Below, one piece after another: positions 16,568-25,487 of a DNA stretch of 64,000 nucleotides. Numbering within the stretch: the first letter of the stretch is position 1; the number at the start of each line of letters is the position of its first letter. The notes below the pieces were generated by a model. That model worked only from the letters and a program-made list of their open reading frames with translations, did not search any database and had not been told where the DNA came from. Made by a program: the position numbers and the translations under genes. The stretch is taken from contig JBAWXZ010000007.1 of NCBI GenBank assembly GCA_037143795.1, positions 103,687-167,686 on the forward strand, in the 5' to 3' direction. Origin of the DNA: Firm-13 sp037143795 (GTDB lineage: Bacteria; Bacillota; Clostridia; Saccharofermentanales; Saccharofermentanaceae).

Positions 16568-17635
16568 TCAGCCCTCCTCCATCAAGTCCAGCAGTGCAAT
16601 TGCCATTGCGCTTTCCACAATCGGCACGGCACGCGGCACAACGCAGGGATCGTGCCTCCCCTTAAGCGTAAGCTTGTCATTTTGCATCGTATCAAGATTG
16701 ATCGTATCCTGTTCCCGGGAAATGGACGAAGTGGGTTTGAAAGCACAGCGCACAACAATCGGCATGCCATTTGAAATGCCGCCCTCAATGCCGCCTCCAT
16801 GGTTGGTGGTAAGGCGGATCCCCTTTTCGGAAATCTGCGGATGATCATTATTCTCTGAACCGTTTGCCCTTGCCGCTGCAAATCCGCGGCCGAATTCAAC
16901 ACCTTTTACAGCGGGAATTCCAAAAAGGATCGAAGCCAGACGGCTTTCGATATTGTCAAAAATCGGACGGCCAAGACCGGCGGGAAATCCTGCTGCAAGG
17001 CACTCTACAATACCGCCGACCGAATCAAGGTCCATGCGTGCCGCTTCAATAGCCGCTTTCATCTTCTCACCCTGCCCGTCGGACAGAACCGGAAAATCCT
17101 TATCTGCGACCGATTCAGGAAGCGTCAGCATGTCATAGGGTGTATCGGAAATTCCGGCAGCCTCATAAATATGGCCTCTGACCGCAATGCCGCGCTGCTC
17201 AAGAATCTGCATGCAGACGGCACCGGCAAAAGTAAGCGGTGCCATAATTCTCGCAGAAAAATGTCCGCCCCCCCTGGGATCATTTGCTCCGTTATACCGC
17301 GCAAGCGCCGTAAGGTCGGCGTGTCCCGGCCTTGGCTTCACGGCAAGTTCCGTATAGTCCTGCGAGCGGGTGTCCGTATTTCGAATTTCGGCGCAAAGCG
17401 GGGTACCTGTTGTTTTGCCGTGGTAAAATCCGGATAGTATCTCAGCCAGATCCTGCTCGCTTCGCTTGGTTGACCATGCCTGCTGTCCGGGCGCGCGCCG
17501 TTTCATGTGTTCCCTGATCCTGTCAAGGTCCAGCGGCACACCGGCCGGAAGGCCGTCGATTACGACGCCGATTCCTTTGCCGTGTGATTCCCCGAAAAGA
17601 CTGATCCTGACCTTATTCCCCCACATCGAGCTCAT
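16568..17635 (-). CDS. aroC: Chorismate synthase
   Basis: A 355-residue AroC, which converts EPSP to chorismate using reduced FMN. Family blocks seen are GESHGKGIGVVIDGLPAG near the N-terminus, RRAPGQ, GGGHFSARIMAPLTFAG, FDNIESRLASILFGIPAVKGVEFG and RHDPCVVPRAVPIVE at the C-terminus. Length is normal. The ATG lies eight bases after AGGAGG. The gene overlaps aroA by 23 bases and is followed one base later by the aroQ-pheA fusion, so the three are co-translated. Confidence 0.96.
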   Translation of the reverse strand: MSSMWGNKVRISLFGESHGKGIGVVIDGLPAGVPLDLDRIREHMKRRAPGQQAWSTKRSEQDLAEILSGFYHGKTTGTPLCAEIRNTDTRSQDYTELAVKPRPGHADLTALARYNGANDPRGGGHFSARIMAPLTFAGAVCMQILEQRGIAVRGHIYEAAGISDTPYDMLTLPESVADKDFPVLSDGQGEKMKAAIEAARMDLDSVGGIVECLAAGFPAGLGRPIFDNIESRLASILFGIPAVKGVEFGRGFAAARANGSENNDHPQISEKGIRLTTNHGGGIEGGISNGMPIVVRCAFKPTSSISREQDTINLDTMQNDKLTLKGRHDPCVVPRAVPIVESAMAIALLDLMEEG

Positions 17636-18875
17636 GAGCCAGCCCTCCTGCCATCCGAAAATTCCGGAAAAAATCCGGGTATGATTTATCTACCGCACGG
17701 TAATCCGATATGCTGACCGGCCCGTCCGCACGGGTTGCCGCAATTGCAGCAGCCATAACCATTCTGTGATCGTGGAAAGAATCTACTTCGCAGGCTTTGA
17801 AAAGAGGGATGCCCGGAAAAAATGACCGGCCGGATATCACTAATCCGTCACGGGTTTGCGCAATCTCAGCGCCAAGTCCGGTCATCATATCACAGGTAGC
17901 CTTCAGGCGATCGCATTCCTTGAGCCGCAGACGCCCGGCATTTGTGATTTTAGTAACGCATCCCGTTGCCGCTGCTGCTACAGCAAGTATCGGTACGAGA
18001 TCCGGAAACTGCGAAACATCAATTTCCACAGCGGCGTATGTGGAAGCTGCCTTTTTCAGTTTTTCCAGAAGCGTCAGGATTTCCCGGTCTCCCTGGGAGG
18101 AGTGCAGCGGAAGATCCGTAACGGTAACTTTATGTCCAAGGTACTCAGCCACAAGCCAGAAAGCCGCCTGTGAAAAATCCGGCTCCGCATGGTATGGCTC
18201 CGTTCTTTTATAAGCCTGCCCTCCGCTGATATGGTATCCGCGGGGTAGTTTGTCCGCCTCTACGCCAAACGCGCGCATTACATCCCGCGTCATTTCAACA
18301 TACGGTTCTGATTCAAGCGGCGTCGTCAGTTCTATTTCCGAATCACCCGCAAGCAGTGGCAACGCCATGAGAAGTCCTGAAATGTATTGTGAGCTGATGT
18401 TGCCCGGGACCTTGAAAATACCCGGGTTCAATTGACCGGTGACTTTAAGCGGCAGTATACGGTCAGGTCCGGGGAATTCCATCCGTACGCCTTTGCCGTC
18501 AAAAATTCCGGTGTATTCTCCGAGGGGCCGCAGCGGAAGCCGGCCGGATCCTACGATACGGGCCGGAATTCCCAGTGCTGCAACAAGGGGCACCAGAAAA
18601 CGCAAAGTAGATCCCGATTCCCTGCAGTCAAAAAACACCGGATCGTTCCCGGAAAGAGTGATCCCGTGCTGCTGATCGAGCCTTGCTGCAATAACGGAAT
18701 GGACGCATCCCTTCGTTGCAAAAATATCATCTGACAGGCTTTCCCCGCCAAGGTCAGCCAGGGAAAGATCGCCCGCCAGGGATGCACAGATCAGAGCCCG
18801 GTGCAGAAGGCTTTTGGAAAGCGGTACACGGACAAGCCCCTCCAGATTACCTGGATTGACAAGGATGCTTTGCAT
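17613..18875 (-). CDS. aroA: 3-phosphoshikimate 1-carboxyvinyltransferase (EPSP synthase)
   Basis: A 420-residue EPSP synthase that joins shikimate-3-phosphate and PEP. It shows the duplicated inside-out alpha/beta fold with N-terminal PLSKSLLHRALI (substrate-binding Lys/Ser), CRESGSTLRFLVPL, the RLRLKECDRL block and the C-terminal HDHRMVMAAAIA. The glyphosate-contact region reads ESGSTLR instead of the NAGTAMR of many class I enzymes, so it looks class II-like. AGGAGG is placed nine bases before the ATG. Confidence 0.95.
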   Translation of the reverse strand: MQSILVNPGNLEGLVRVPLSKSLLHRALICASLAGDLSLADLGGESLSDDIFATKGCVHSVIAARLDQQHGITLSGNDPVFFDCRESGSTLRFLVPLVAALGIPARIVGSGRLPLRPLGEYTGIFDGKGVRMEFPGPDRILPLKVTGQLNPGIFKVPGNISSQYISGLLMALPLLAGDSEIELTTPLESEPYVEMTRDVMRAFGVEADKLPRGYHISGGQAYKRTEPYHAEPDFSQAAFWLVAEYLGHKVTVTDLPLHSSQGDREILTLLEKLKKAASTYAAVEIDVSQFPDLVPILAVAAAATGCVTKITNAGRLRLKECDRLKATCDMMTGLGAEIAQTRDGLVISGRSFFPGIPLFKACEVDSFHDHRMVMAAAIAATRADGPVSISDYRAVDKSYPDFFRNFRMAGGLAHELDVGE

Positions 18876-18891
18876 AGGCTTCTACCTCCTG

Positions 18892-19974
18892 TCAGGATAC
18901 GGTTCCGGTCTTTTTGACGTCTTCCATCGCTTTTTCCAGCTGGGTCTTAAGGACGCTGACAGACATCGGGTATGTTGCGGCCTCGCCGATTTTCTTAAGC
19001 AGGACATAGTATAGTTTGCCGGACAGTTTTTTCTTGTCTGACAGCATTGCAGTATAAAGATCTTCAAAATTAAGATCGGTAGACAGGGGGAGATTCCAGC
19101 GGGAAAGCACGGCACGGATTCTGTCTGTCGTACCGGCCGGTGTGATACCTGCATTCTCGCCTATGACGGAAGCATACACCATACCGATAGCTACGGCTTC
19201 TCCATGGGTCAGCTTCGAAAAGCCGGTAACTTTTTCGACTGCGTGTCCCATAGTGTGCCCGAAGTTCAGGAGCATGCGCTCGCCCGTATCGAATTCATCA
19301 TTTTGTACGACCGTTGTCTTAATGCGGATACAGCGCTCAAGGATCCATTCCAGGTCAAATGTACCTTTTTCAATGGACTCAAACAGCATTTCGTCCCTGA
19401 TACAGCCGTACTTGATTACTTCAGCCATTCCTTCAGCCATTCTGGCCCTCGACAGTGTGGAAAGTACGCTCGGGTCAATAACAACAGCCTTGGGCTGGTA
19501 GAACACGCCTGCAAGATTTTTGCCGAAAGGAAGATCTATACCGGTCTTCCCGCCGATCGATGAATCAACCTGTGCCAGAAGAGTTGTAGGCACCTGGATC
19601 AGGGGACAGCCGCGCAGATACGTTGCAGCTGCAAATCCGGCAAGATCGCCGATCACACCGCCGCCCAGGGCAATAATCAAATCCGTGCGCGTAATACCGG
19701 CTGCATGAAACTGTGCATACAGAAGAAACAGCATTTCCTGTGATTTGGAAGACTCGCCTGCGGGTACTGTGCAGGATGCCACTGTAAAACCACTTTCCTT
19801 GAGAGACTGTACCTCTTTGCCAAGATAAAGCTCCGCCACATTGGAGTCAGTGACTACGATAGCTTTTCTGCCCTTAACGCATGCTGCTGCAACTTCACCA
19901 AGTTGTGTGAGTGCGCCTGTACGAAGGTGAATCGGGTAATTCTCGTTGTTGGTGTTTGCCATAATCTGCGGCAT
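18892..19974 (-). CDS. aroB: 3-dehydroquinate synthase
   Basis: A 360-residue AroB, an NAD- and metal-dependent cyclase converting DAHP to 3-dehydroquinate. Typical blocks: VTDSNVAELYL, ALGGGVIGDLAGFAAATYLRG, VPTTLLAQVDSSIGGKTGIDL, and the metal-ligand regions MAEGMAEVIKYG, LLNFGHTMGHAVE and LTHGEAVAIGM. A GGAGGAA site precedes the ATG. It lies between aroF and aroA in the operon with gaps of only 12-16 bases. Confidence 0.96.
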   Translation of the reverse strand: MPQIMANTNNENYPIHLRTGALTQLGEVAAACVKGRKAIVVTDSNVAELYLGKEVQSLKESGFTVASCTVPAGESSKSQEMLFLLYAQFHAAGITRTDLIIALGGGVIGDLAGFAAATYLRGCPLIQVPTTLLAQVDSSIGGKTGIDLPFGKNLAGVFYQPKAVVIDPSVLSTLSRARMAEGMAEVIKYGCIRDEMLFESIEKGTFDLEWILERCIRIKTTVVQNDEFDTGERMLLNFGHTMGHAVEKVTGFSKLTHGEAVAIGMVYASVIGENAGITPAGTTDRIRAVLSRWNLPLSTDLNFEDLYTAMLSDKKKLSGKLYYVLLKKIGEAATYPMSVSVLKTQLEKAMEDVKKTGTVS

Positions 19975-19986
19975 AATTGTTCCTCC

Positions 19987-21003
19987 TTATATCTTGCGCC
20001 CGACCGCTTCCGCGACAGGTGCAAGGTGCTTCATTAGTTCTGCAAATGCCTCCGGGGTCAGCGACTGCTGTCCGTCGGAAAGTGCATGTTTGGGATCATT
20101 ATGAACTTCTATGATCAGACCGTCCGCACCGACAGCGATCGCTGCCTTTGAAAGCGGTTCAACCAGCCATGCCATGCCGCCTGCGTGCGACGGATCGATG
20201 ACAACCGGCAGATGTGTTCTGGATTTCAGGATCGGAACAGCACTGATATCGAGCGTGTTCCTGGTTGCTGTCTCAAAAGTACGGATGCCGCGCTCACACA
20301 GAATAATCTGTGTATTTCCGCCCGACATAATATATTCTGCCGACATCAGAAGTTCTTCGATGGAATTGGAAAACCCTCTTTTAAGTAGAATCGGCTTGGA
20401 AATCCGGCCGAGCTCCTTTAATAGCTCGAAGTTCTGCATATTTCTGGCACCCACTTGAACAACATCGACAAATTCCATGAAAAGTTCAAGCTGTGAGGGA
20501 TTGGTAATCTCGGAAACTACAGGAAGACCTGTCTTAATGCGTGCACGTTTCAGATACATAAGTCCTTCTGCCTTCAGTCCCTGGAAAGCATACGGTGAGG
20601 TTCTCGGCTTGAAAGCACCGCCGCGCAGCATGGTTGCCCCGGCTGCTTTTACAGACTCGGCAATGCCAATCATCTGTTCCTCCGATTCTACCGAACACGG
20701 ACCGGCACAGACGACGATTTTTTCACCGCCGAATGCAGCGTCGCCTACACGGACAATCGTATTATCCGGATGGAATTTGCGGTTGGCGCGCTTATATGGT
20801 TCCTGTACTTTCATGACGCGCTCAACTTCATCAAGCATCTCCATCGATTCGACTTCAATCGATCCCGTATCGCCGACAAGCCCGAGGATTGTTGTGGATG
20901 AACCGTAAATCGGATTGGTCTGCACACCGTATGTCTGTTGAAGAAACAGGCACAGTTCTTCTACCTTTTCTCTGGGCACACCGTTTTTGAGTATTAAAAT
21001 CAT
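19987..21003 (-). CDS. aroF: 3-deoxy-7-phosphoheptulonate (DAHP) synthase, type I beta
   Basis: A 338-residue DAHP synthase catalysing the entry step of the shikimate pathway. Residues 1-70 form the ferredoxin-like regulatory domain found in Thermotoga and some Firmicutes enzymes, which mediates feedback inhibition by Tyr/Phe. The barrel shows CAGPCSVES (metal Cys), LRGGAFKPRTSPYAFQG, QVGARNMQNFELL, LLKRG and DPSHAGG. GGAGGATAG is spaced before the ATG. It is the only DAHP synthase in the window, so the whole pathway flux here depends on it. Confidence 0.95.
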   Translation of the reverse strand: MILILKNGVPREKVEELCLFLQQTYGVQTNPIYGSSTTILGLVGDTGSIEVESMEMLDEVERVMKVQEPYKRANRKFHPDNTIVRVGDAAFGGEKIVVCAGPCSVESEEQMIGIAESVKAAGATMLRGGAFKPRTSPYAFQGLKAEGLMYLKRARIKTGLPVVSEITNPSQLELFMEFVDVVQVGARNMQNFELLKELGRISKPILLKRGFSNSIEELLMSAEYIMSGGNTQIILCERGIRTFETATRNTLDISAVPILKSRTHLPVVIDPSHAGGMAWLVEPLSKAAIAVGADGLIIEVHNDPKHALSDGQQSLTPEAFAELMKHLAPVAEAVGRKI

Positions 21004-21006
21004 AAT

Positions 21007-22374
21007 CTATCCTCCGTATCCGAGTGCCGAGATCACTTCATGAACCACGGCATCACGGTCCTTTTCCGCATTAATTTTTATGTCGCAGTAGCTTTCATAT
21101 AACGGCAGCCGTACCTCATAGAGACACGCCACCTTACTAAATCGGTCGCTTTCCCCGTCGCACAGGTCTCCGAGAAGAGGACGTCCGGCAGTATTGCCCA
21201 CGCGTGTCCAAAGACAGTCAAGCGATGCCTGCAGATACACAACCATTGCCCCGTGGGAACGGATACTGGCACGGACTTCATCCTGCATGAGCGCGCCCCC
21301 TCCGGTAGCAATCAGTGCGGAACCATCTTTTGACAGAAGTTCCTCCATCACAGCGACTTCCGCTTTTCGAAAGCCTGCCTCACCGTCCCTTGCGAAAATC
21401 TCTGCTACAGTGCAGTTGCGGCGTTCTTCGATCTGATCATCTAAATCATATACCGGAATCTTAAGAATGCGTGCAACTTCTTTGGAAATTGTCGTCTTAC
21501 CGGCTCCCATAAATCCGGTAAAAACGTATTTGACGGGAGAATGCCGCAGCATCTCACGCGAAAGATCCGGCAAAATAGGCAGAAGCCTTGCTTCCTCGAA
21601 TTTCTTATCCGGATGCCAGATTTTTTCAGCCGCAACCGCCTGCCGGAAAAGCATCGATAATCCGCCCGATGCGTGAGCTCCGTTCTTTTTGGCATGTAGA
21701 ACCCATTTAGTCGCAGCCGGATTATAGACAGTATCAAAAACCTGCTGTCCCGTCCGGAAAATCGACGGCGGAGAAGCCATTTCCCCGCAGAAAGGCCACA
21801 TCCCCAGGGGGGTGCCGTTGAGAACAACATCCAAATCGCCGGCATCACTGTTGTTGGCTATATGTAATTCTTCTTCCGGAAGCACAGATGCATCTTTGGC
21901 ACCTGCTGCAAGAAGTTCTGCCGTGAGTTTGTGCGCCTTCTCCGGATTTCTGGCGCAAATCCAAATCCTTGCATTTTTTTCGAGCGCTTCATATGCCATC
22001 ATACGGGACACCCCGCCGGCTCCCAGAATCAGTACTTTTTTGCCGGCAAGATCAATACCGACAGAAAGAAACCCGTCCCTGTCCGTATTGTAGCCCCGTC
22101 GATTCATAACAGTATTGACTGCTGAATAACGTGCAGCAGTCTCATCGAGGCTGTCCAGAAAAGGAATGACATCCATTTTGTAAGGGATCGTGCAGTTAAA
22201 CCCCTGCAGTTCACGCATCAGAACCGTCAGATCCCTGGCAAAATTCTGCGGACTCAGATCATACAGTTCATATCGGCCGGAAATACCGGCTGCATCCATA
22301 ATCCGTTCATGGATATAGGGCGAAAGGCTGTGTCCCAGGGGGTGTCCGATCAATCCGTATTTAGTCGCACTCAT
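21007..22374 (-). CDS. aroE-aroK: Shikimate dehydrogenase - shikimate kinase fusion
   Basis: A 455-residue bifunctional protein. Residues 1-265 are AroE: GLIGHPLGHSLSPYIHE, FNCTIPYKMDVIPFLD (catalytic Lys and Asp region), GAGGVSRMMAYEA for NADP and GGLSMLFRQA near the domain end. Residues 285-455 are AroK with the P-loop GFMGAGKTT, DLDDQIEE, GFRKAE and ATGGGALMQ. It performs two consecutive steps, dehydroshikimate to shikimate-3-phosphate. The two halves are in one frame with a linker of about 20 residues. The start overlaps the tyrA end by 14 bases and has a GGAGGCC site. Confidence 0.95.
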   Translation of the reverse strand: MSATKYGLIGHPLGHSLSPYIHERIMDAAGISGRYELYDLSPQNFARDLTVLMRELQGFNCTIPYKMDVIPFLDSLDETAARYSAVNTVMNRRGYNTDRDGFLSVGIDLAGKKVLILGAGGVSRMMAYEALEKNARIWICARNPEKAHKLTAELLAAGAKDASVLPEEELHIANNSDAGDLDVVLNGTPLGMWPFCGEMASPPSIFRTGQQVFDTVYNPAATKWVLHAKKNGAHASGGLSMLFRQAVAAEKIWHPDKKFEEARLLPILPDLSREMLRHSPVKYVFTGFMGAGKTTISKEVARILKIPVYDLDDQIEERRNCTVAEIFARDGEAGFRKAEVAVMEELLSKDGSALIATGGGALMQDEVRASIRSHGAMVVYLQASLDCLWTRVGNTAGRPLLGDLCDGESDRFSKVACLYEVRLPLYESYCDIKINAEKDRDAVVHEVISALGYGG

Positions 22375-23473
22375 AACCGGCCTCCTTTAAAAGGGAATAT
22401 GCCTCGACAGCCTGTGCACTGTCACCAAGCAGCAGATGGAGCTGACCGCCCTCATATGTACGGTAATTGCGGATATTAATATTGCGGATATTAATATTTT
22501 TCTGTCCCAGAAGTGTCGTAATGGAGCCCAATGAACCGGGCTTATCCTCGAGATATACGGTTAGTGAAGCCGTGGCATCAAGTGCGCCTCTTCCGCTCGA
22601 AGGGAGACTGTTTCTATAAAACGCACCTTGTGCAAAAAATGCTTCAACCGCGCGGGTATCCTGCTTCTCGAGCTCCTTGCGTATTTGCTGCAGCAGCTCA
22701 ATATACATGGAAAGTACAGGAACGAGAACCGGAGAGGAAGCCTGCGTAATTCCGGCCCAGAGCGAAGGATCCGAAGATGCTATCCTGGTAATATCGCGAA
22801 AACCGCCTGCTGCCAGTGCGCCGAGCTGTCCGTCGTCGAGTCTTGCCGCCAGAAGTGAAAGTGCCGAAGCGGCAATATGCGGCAGGTGCGAAATCGTCGC
22901 AACTCTTTTATCGTGTTCGTGTGCCGCCATGCGTATCGGAGTCGCTCCGATCTGCCGGATCAATTCTTCAAAGTCCCGGAGAGCGGTAGCCGTAACCATG
23001 CAATGGTCGCCGACGCAAAGTACATACAGGGCATTTTCAAAAAGTGAAGGTATGGAACAGGCGTAACCCTGTCGTTCTGAACCGGCCATCGGGTGTCCCC
23101 CGATAAAATTCGGCAGAGAAACCGCATTCATAACAGGCACTTTTACCGAACCTACATCAGAAATAATTCCGATATCCAGCAGGGAAAGCTCCGGAAGCAG
23201 ATCCACAACAACGGTAAGCGGCGTACAAAGCAGCACCAGATCGCACCCGTCAAATATCGAATATCCGTCAGACGGCACCGCAAACGCATCTATCACACCT
23301 TCGGAAAGCGCACGCGCCCCCGAAGCCGCATCTTTATCCATCGCCACGATGGCCGGAATATTTGCCTTCGATCGAAACGCCCTTGCAAGGGACCCGCCTA
23401 TCAGGCCGAGCCCTAATATCCCTACACGTGATATCCGGCTGTTGACCTTATGCTTATCATCTGTTTGTTTCAT
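22361..23473 (-). CDS. tyrA: Prephenate dehydrogenase with C-terminal ACT domain
   Basis: A 370-residue TyrA that makes 4-hydroxyphenylpyruvate from prephenate with NAD(P). Residues 15-35 carry the Rossmann motif GLGLIGGSLARAF. The catalytic region has IGGHPMAGSERQGY and the substrate helix block SHLPHIAASAL. The C-terminal 75 residues (SLTVYLEDKPGSLGSITTLL onwards) form an ACT domain, presumably for Tyr feedback. An 82-bp gap separates it from paaK; a TATAAT at 23523-23528 in that gap has no good -35, so a weak internal promoter is possible. Confidence 0.94.
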   Translation of the reverse strand: MKQTDDKHKVNSRISRVGILGLGLIGGSLARAFRSKANIPAIVAMDKDAASGARALSEGVIDAFAVPSDGYSIFDGCDLVLLCTPLTVVVDLLPELSLLDIGIISDVGSVKVPVMNAVSLPNFIGGHPMAGSERQGYACSIPSLFENALYVLCVGDHCMVTATALRDFEELIRQIGATPIRMAAHEHDKRVATISHLPHIAASALSLLAARLDDGQLGALAAGGFRDITRIASSDPSLWAGITQASSPVLVPVLSMYIELLQQIRKELEKQDTRAVEAFFAQGAFYRNSLPSSGRGALDATASLTVYLEDKPGSLGSITTLLGQKNINIRNINIRNYRTYEGGQLHLLLGDSAQAVEAYSLLKEAGYECD

Positions 23474-23555
23474 ATGCTTATGACTCCTACATTCCTACCA
23501 AACTACCTGCTGACATATAAGCATTATACCGTGTTACACAGACAAACGCACGAGA

Positions 23556-24881
23556 TCATGTGGTAAAGCGCGTGTCGTACACCCTCTTGATTTTTCCTTC
23601 GGAACGCGGGAGGCTTCTGGGCTCGCAAAGAGTGATTTTGGCATGAATGCCGGTAATTGACGCGATATCCTCAGCCATTCGCCTTTCTGTTTTTTCAATC
23701 TCCTTGATTGAATCCGAGAAGAAAGAAGAAGACATTTCAACCTTCACCGTCATGCGGTCCAGATTGTTAACCCGGTCCACATAAATTACATAATGCGGTT
23801 CAACCTCGCTGTATGTAAGCATTACAGCCTCAATCTGTGACGGGAACACGTTCACGCCGCGAATAATCAGCATATCATCGGCACGTCCCGTTACTTTTTC
23901 CATGCGGGGACTTGTACGGCCGCATTCACATTTGCCATAGTAAAGCCGCGTCAGGTCATGTGTGTTGTAACGGAGCAGCGGTGTGCCTTCTTTGGTCACC
24001 GACGAGAACACAAGCTCGCCTAACTCGCCCTCACCAACAGGCATACCCGTCTCGGGGTCAACCGTCTCCGGAATGAAATGATCCGCTTCCAGATGAAGAA
24101 GATCCGACTTATCACAGCTGCAGCCGACACCCGGTCCGCAGATTTCCGAAAGGCCGTAAATATCAAAAGCCCTCAGACCCATTTTCTGTTCAATCTGATC
24201 CCGCATTTCTTTAGTCCATGGTTCCGCACCGAAAATACCGGATTTCAAATGAATCTCGTCTTTGCCGACACCCATTGCATCCATTTCGTCAGCAATATGC
24301 AGCATATAGGAAGGCGTACACATAATGACGGAAGGCTGCCACTCCCTCAGGATCTGGATCTGACGCGGCGTATTTCCTCCGGACACAGGAATGACCGTTG
24401 CTCCCAGCGGATCGCACGCATAATGCGGCCCCAACCCGCCTGTGAAAAGTCCGTACCCGTATGCTACATGAACCATATCGCCTTTGACGACACCCGACCG
24501 AGCCATCGCCCGGCACAGGCACTCGGTCCATAATGCAATATCGTTTCTTGTATATCCGACCACTTTCATGCGGCCTGTAGTACCTGAGGAGGCATGAAAA
24601 CGCACGATCTCCTCGCGGGGGACCGCCAGGGTACCAAATGGATAATTATCCCTGAAATCATATTTGTCGGTAAACGGGAGTTTATACAGATCCTCCATGC
24701 CATGAATATCACCGGGTAAGATACCCGCCGCTTTCATTTTGGCAGCATAGTACGGAACCCGCTCATACATATAGTTCACGCACTTAACAAGCCGCTCACT
24801 TTGCAGTTCCCGCATCTTCTCCGGATCCATGCACTCGACATCCGGATTCCAGATATAGGTTGAAATTTCTCTTCTGGCCAT
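23556..24881 (-). CDS. paaK: Phenylacetate-CoA ligase-like adenylate-forming enzyme
   Basis: A 441-residue PaaK-type ligase that activates arylacetates with ATP and CoA. The P-loop motif FHASSGTTGRMKVVGYT is at about residues 88-104, YGLSE lies mid-protein, and the C-terminal AMP-domain motifs are TGRADDMLIIRGVNVFPSQIE and the catalytic-Lys end EGKIKRVYD. I start at ATG 24881, which has AAAAGGAGGG nearby; the longer in-frame ORF reads into the T-box terminator. As first gene after a Phe-type T-box it is probably biosynthetic: arylacetyl-CoA can be reductively carboxylated to arylpyruvates by an indolepyruvate-type ferredoxin oxidoreductase, which is not in the window. Confidence 0.9.
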   Translation of the reverse strand: MARREISTYIWNPDVECMDPEKMRELQSERLVKCVNYMYERVPYYAAKMKAAGILPGDIHGMEDLYKLPFTDKYDFRDNYPFGTLAVPREEIVRFHASSGTTGRMKVVGYTRNDIALWTECLCRAMARSGVVKGDMVHVAYGYGLFTGGLGPHYACDPLGATVIPVSGGNTPRQIQILREWQPSVIMCTPSYMLHIADEMDAMGVGKDEIHLKSGIFGAEPWTKEMRDQIEQKMGLRAFDIYGLSEICGPGVGCSCDKSDLLHLEADHFIPETVDPETGMPVGEGELGELVFSSVTKEGTPLLRYNTHDLTRLYYGKCECGRTSPRMEKVTGRADDMLIIRGVNVFPSQIEAVMLTYSEVEPHYVIYVDRVNNLDRMTVKVEMSSSFFSDSIKEIEKTERRMAEDIASITGIHAKITLCEPRSLPRSEGKIKRVYDTRFTT

Positions 24882-24953
24882 AATACTTTGCCCTCCTTTT
24901 GAAAAACACGCGCCCCTGATCAAACGCATAAACCGTCCCGTAATTCGCCCGGC

Positions 24954-25010
24954 AAAAAAATAAAAAACCGCCCCATTGCCCTGTTGAAATCCAACAAAGC
25001 AATGGGACGG
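24954..25010 (-). terminator. T-box regulated intrinsic terminator
   Basis: Arms of about 19 bases (24968-24987 and 24990-25010, with a GATTT loop) are followed on the minus strand by TTTTTTATTTTTTT. The 5' arm overlaps the stretch after GGGTGGTACCGCG, as needed for switching with the antiterminator. It ends about 70 bases before the paaK start. Confidence 0.9.
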
Positions 25011-25326
25011 ATAAATCCGCGGTACCACCCATCTTCGACAATACCTATACCTTACGGTAAAGGGCATGCCGCTCTCAGCAGATACTCAAAGCCTCATTTG
25101 CACTGTGCACGAGACCTGATATCCGAGTTCCTCTAACGGTGAACCATCCGTATCAACCTACCGGCCGGACTCACATCCGGTGTTCAGCCAATCTGCTCGG
25201 GAGTGAACTTCACTTGAGCTTCTCTCATCAGCAGGCTCTCAGTCGATGACCCGCTGTTCCTGTATGCAAATTCTCCGCTACTTTTCTCCGTCAAAACATT
25301 ATCCTATGTTCGCAATGAAGCGATTA
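24954..25326 (-). ncRNA. T-box leader, probable Phe (UUC) specifier, controlling the aromatic operon
   Basis: The minus strand carries the diagnostic T-box sequence GGGTGGTACCGCG at 25018-25030, just before a strong terminator (arms within 24968-25010, T-rich tail 24954-24967). Upstream lies a stem I region with AGTAGC and GAGAGCC elements. Aligning the 3' side of stem I with tyrS-type leaders puts the specifier codon at 25205-25207, TTC followed by A, which predicts sensing of uncharged tRNA-Phe. Under Phe starvation the acceptor end would pair with the T-box bulge and block the terminator. Presence of a T-box is near certain; the codon assignment is less so. Confidence 0.93.
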
Positions 25327-25332
25327 CATGTA

Positions 25333-25361
25333 ATTATGGTGTGGGGCGAAGAAAAAGTCAA
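25333..25361 (-). promoter_or_regulatory. Promoter of the T-box/aromatic amino acid operon
   Basis: TTGACT (25356-25361), 17-base spacer, CATAAT (25333-25338). The transcript should begin near 25326, about 30 bases before the start of the stem I elements, as expected for a T-box leader. No other convincing promoter was seen between here and sppA. Confidence 0.72.
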
Positions 25362-25428
25362 TAGGAATCACAGAGCCCGCAGTTAACCGGAGGAAACAGC
25401 ATCGTCCATACATCGCTCGGTTTCCGGC

Positions 25429-25460
25429 AAAATAAAGGACCTCCCGGGGGAAGTCCTTTA
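25429..25460 (-). terminator. Intrinsic terminator after the first Thr-Pro surface protein
   Basis: Arms 25433-25445 and 25446-25460 pair almost perfectly (TAAAGGAC against GTCCTTTA plus a C/G run) and are followed on the minus strand by TTTTG. It closes the transcript of the gene ending at 25488 and insulates it from the T-box promoter. Confidence 0.75.
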
Positions 25461-25487
25461 ACGGAATTTTGATTGGTTCCGACATCA

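Noticed and set aside
23523..23528. TATAAT in the paaK-tyrA gap as an internal promoter
   Set aside because: There is no acceptable -35 at 15-19 bases and no extended -10; kept only as a remark under tyrA.
24882..25067. In-frame 62-codon N-terminal extension of the PaaK-like protein
   Set aside because: It runs through the T-box motif and terminator; the internal ATG 24881 has a proper ribosome site and gives the family length.
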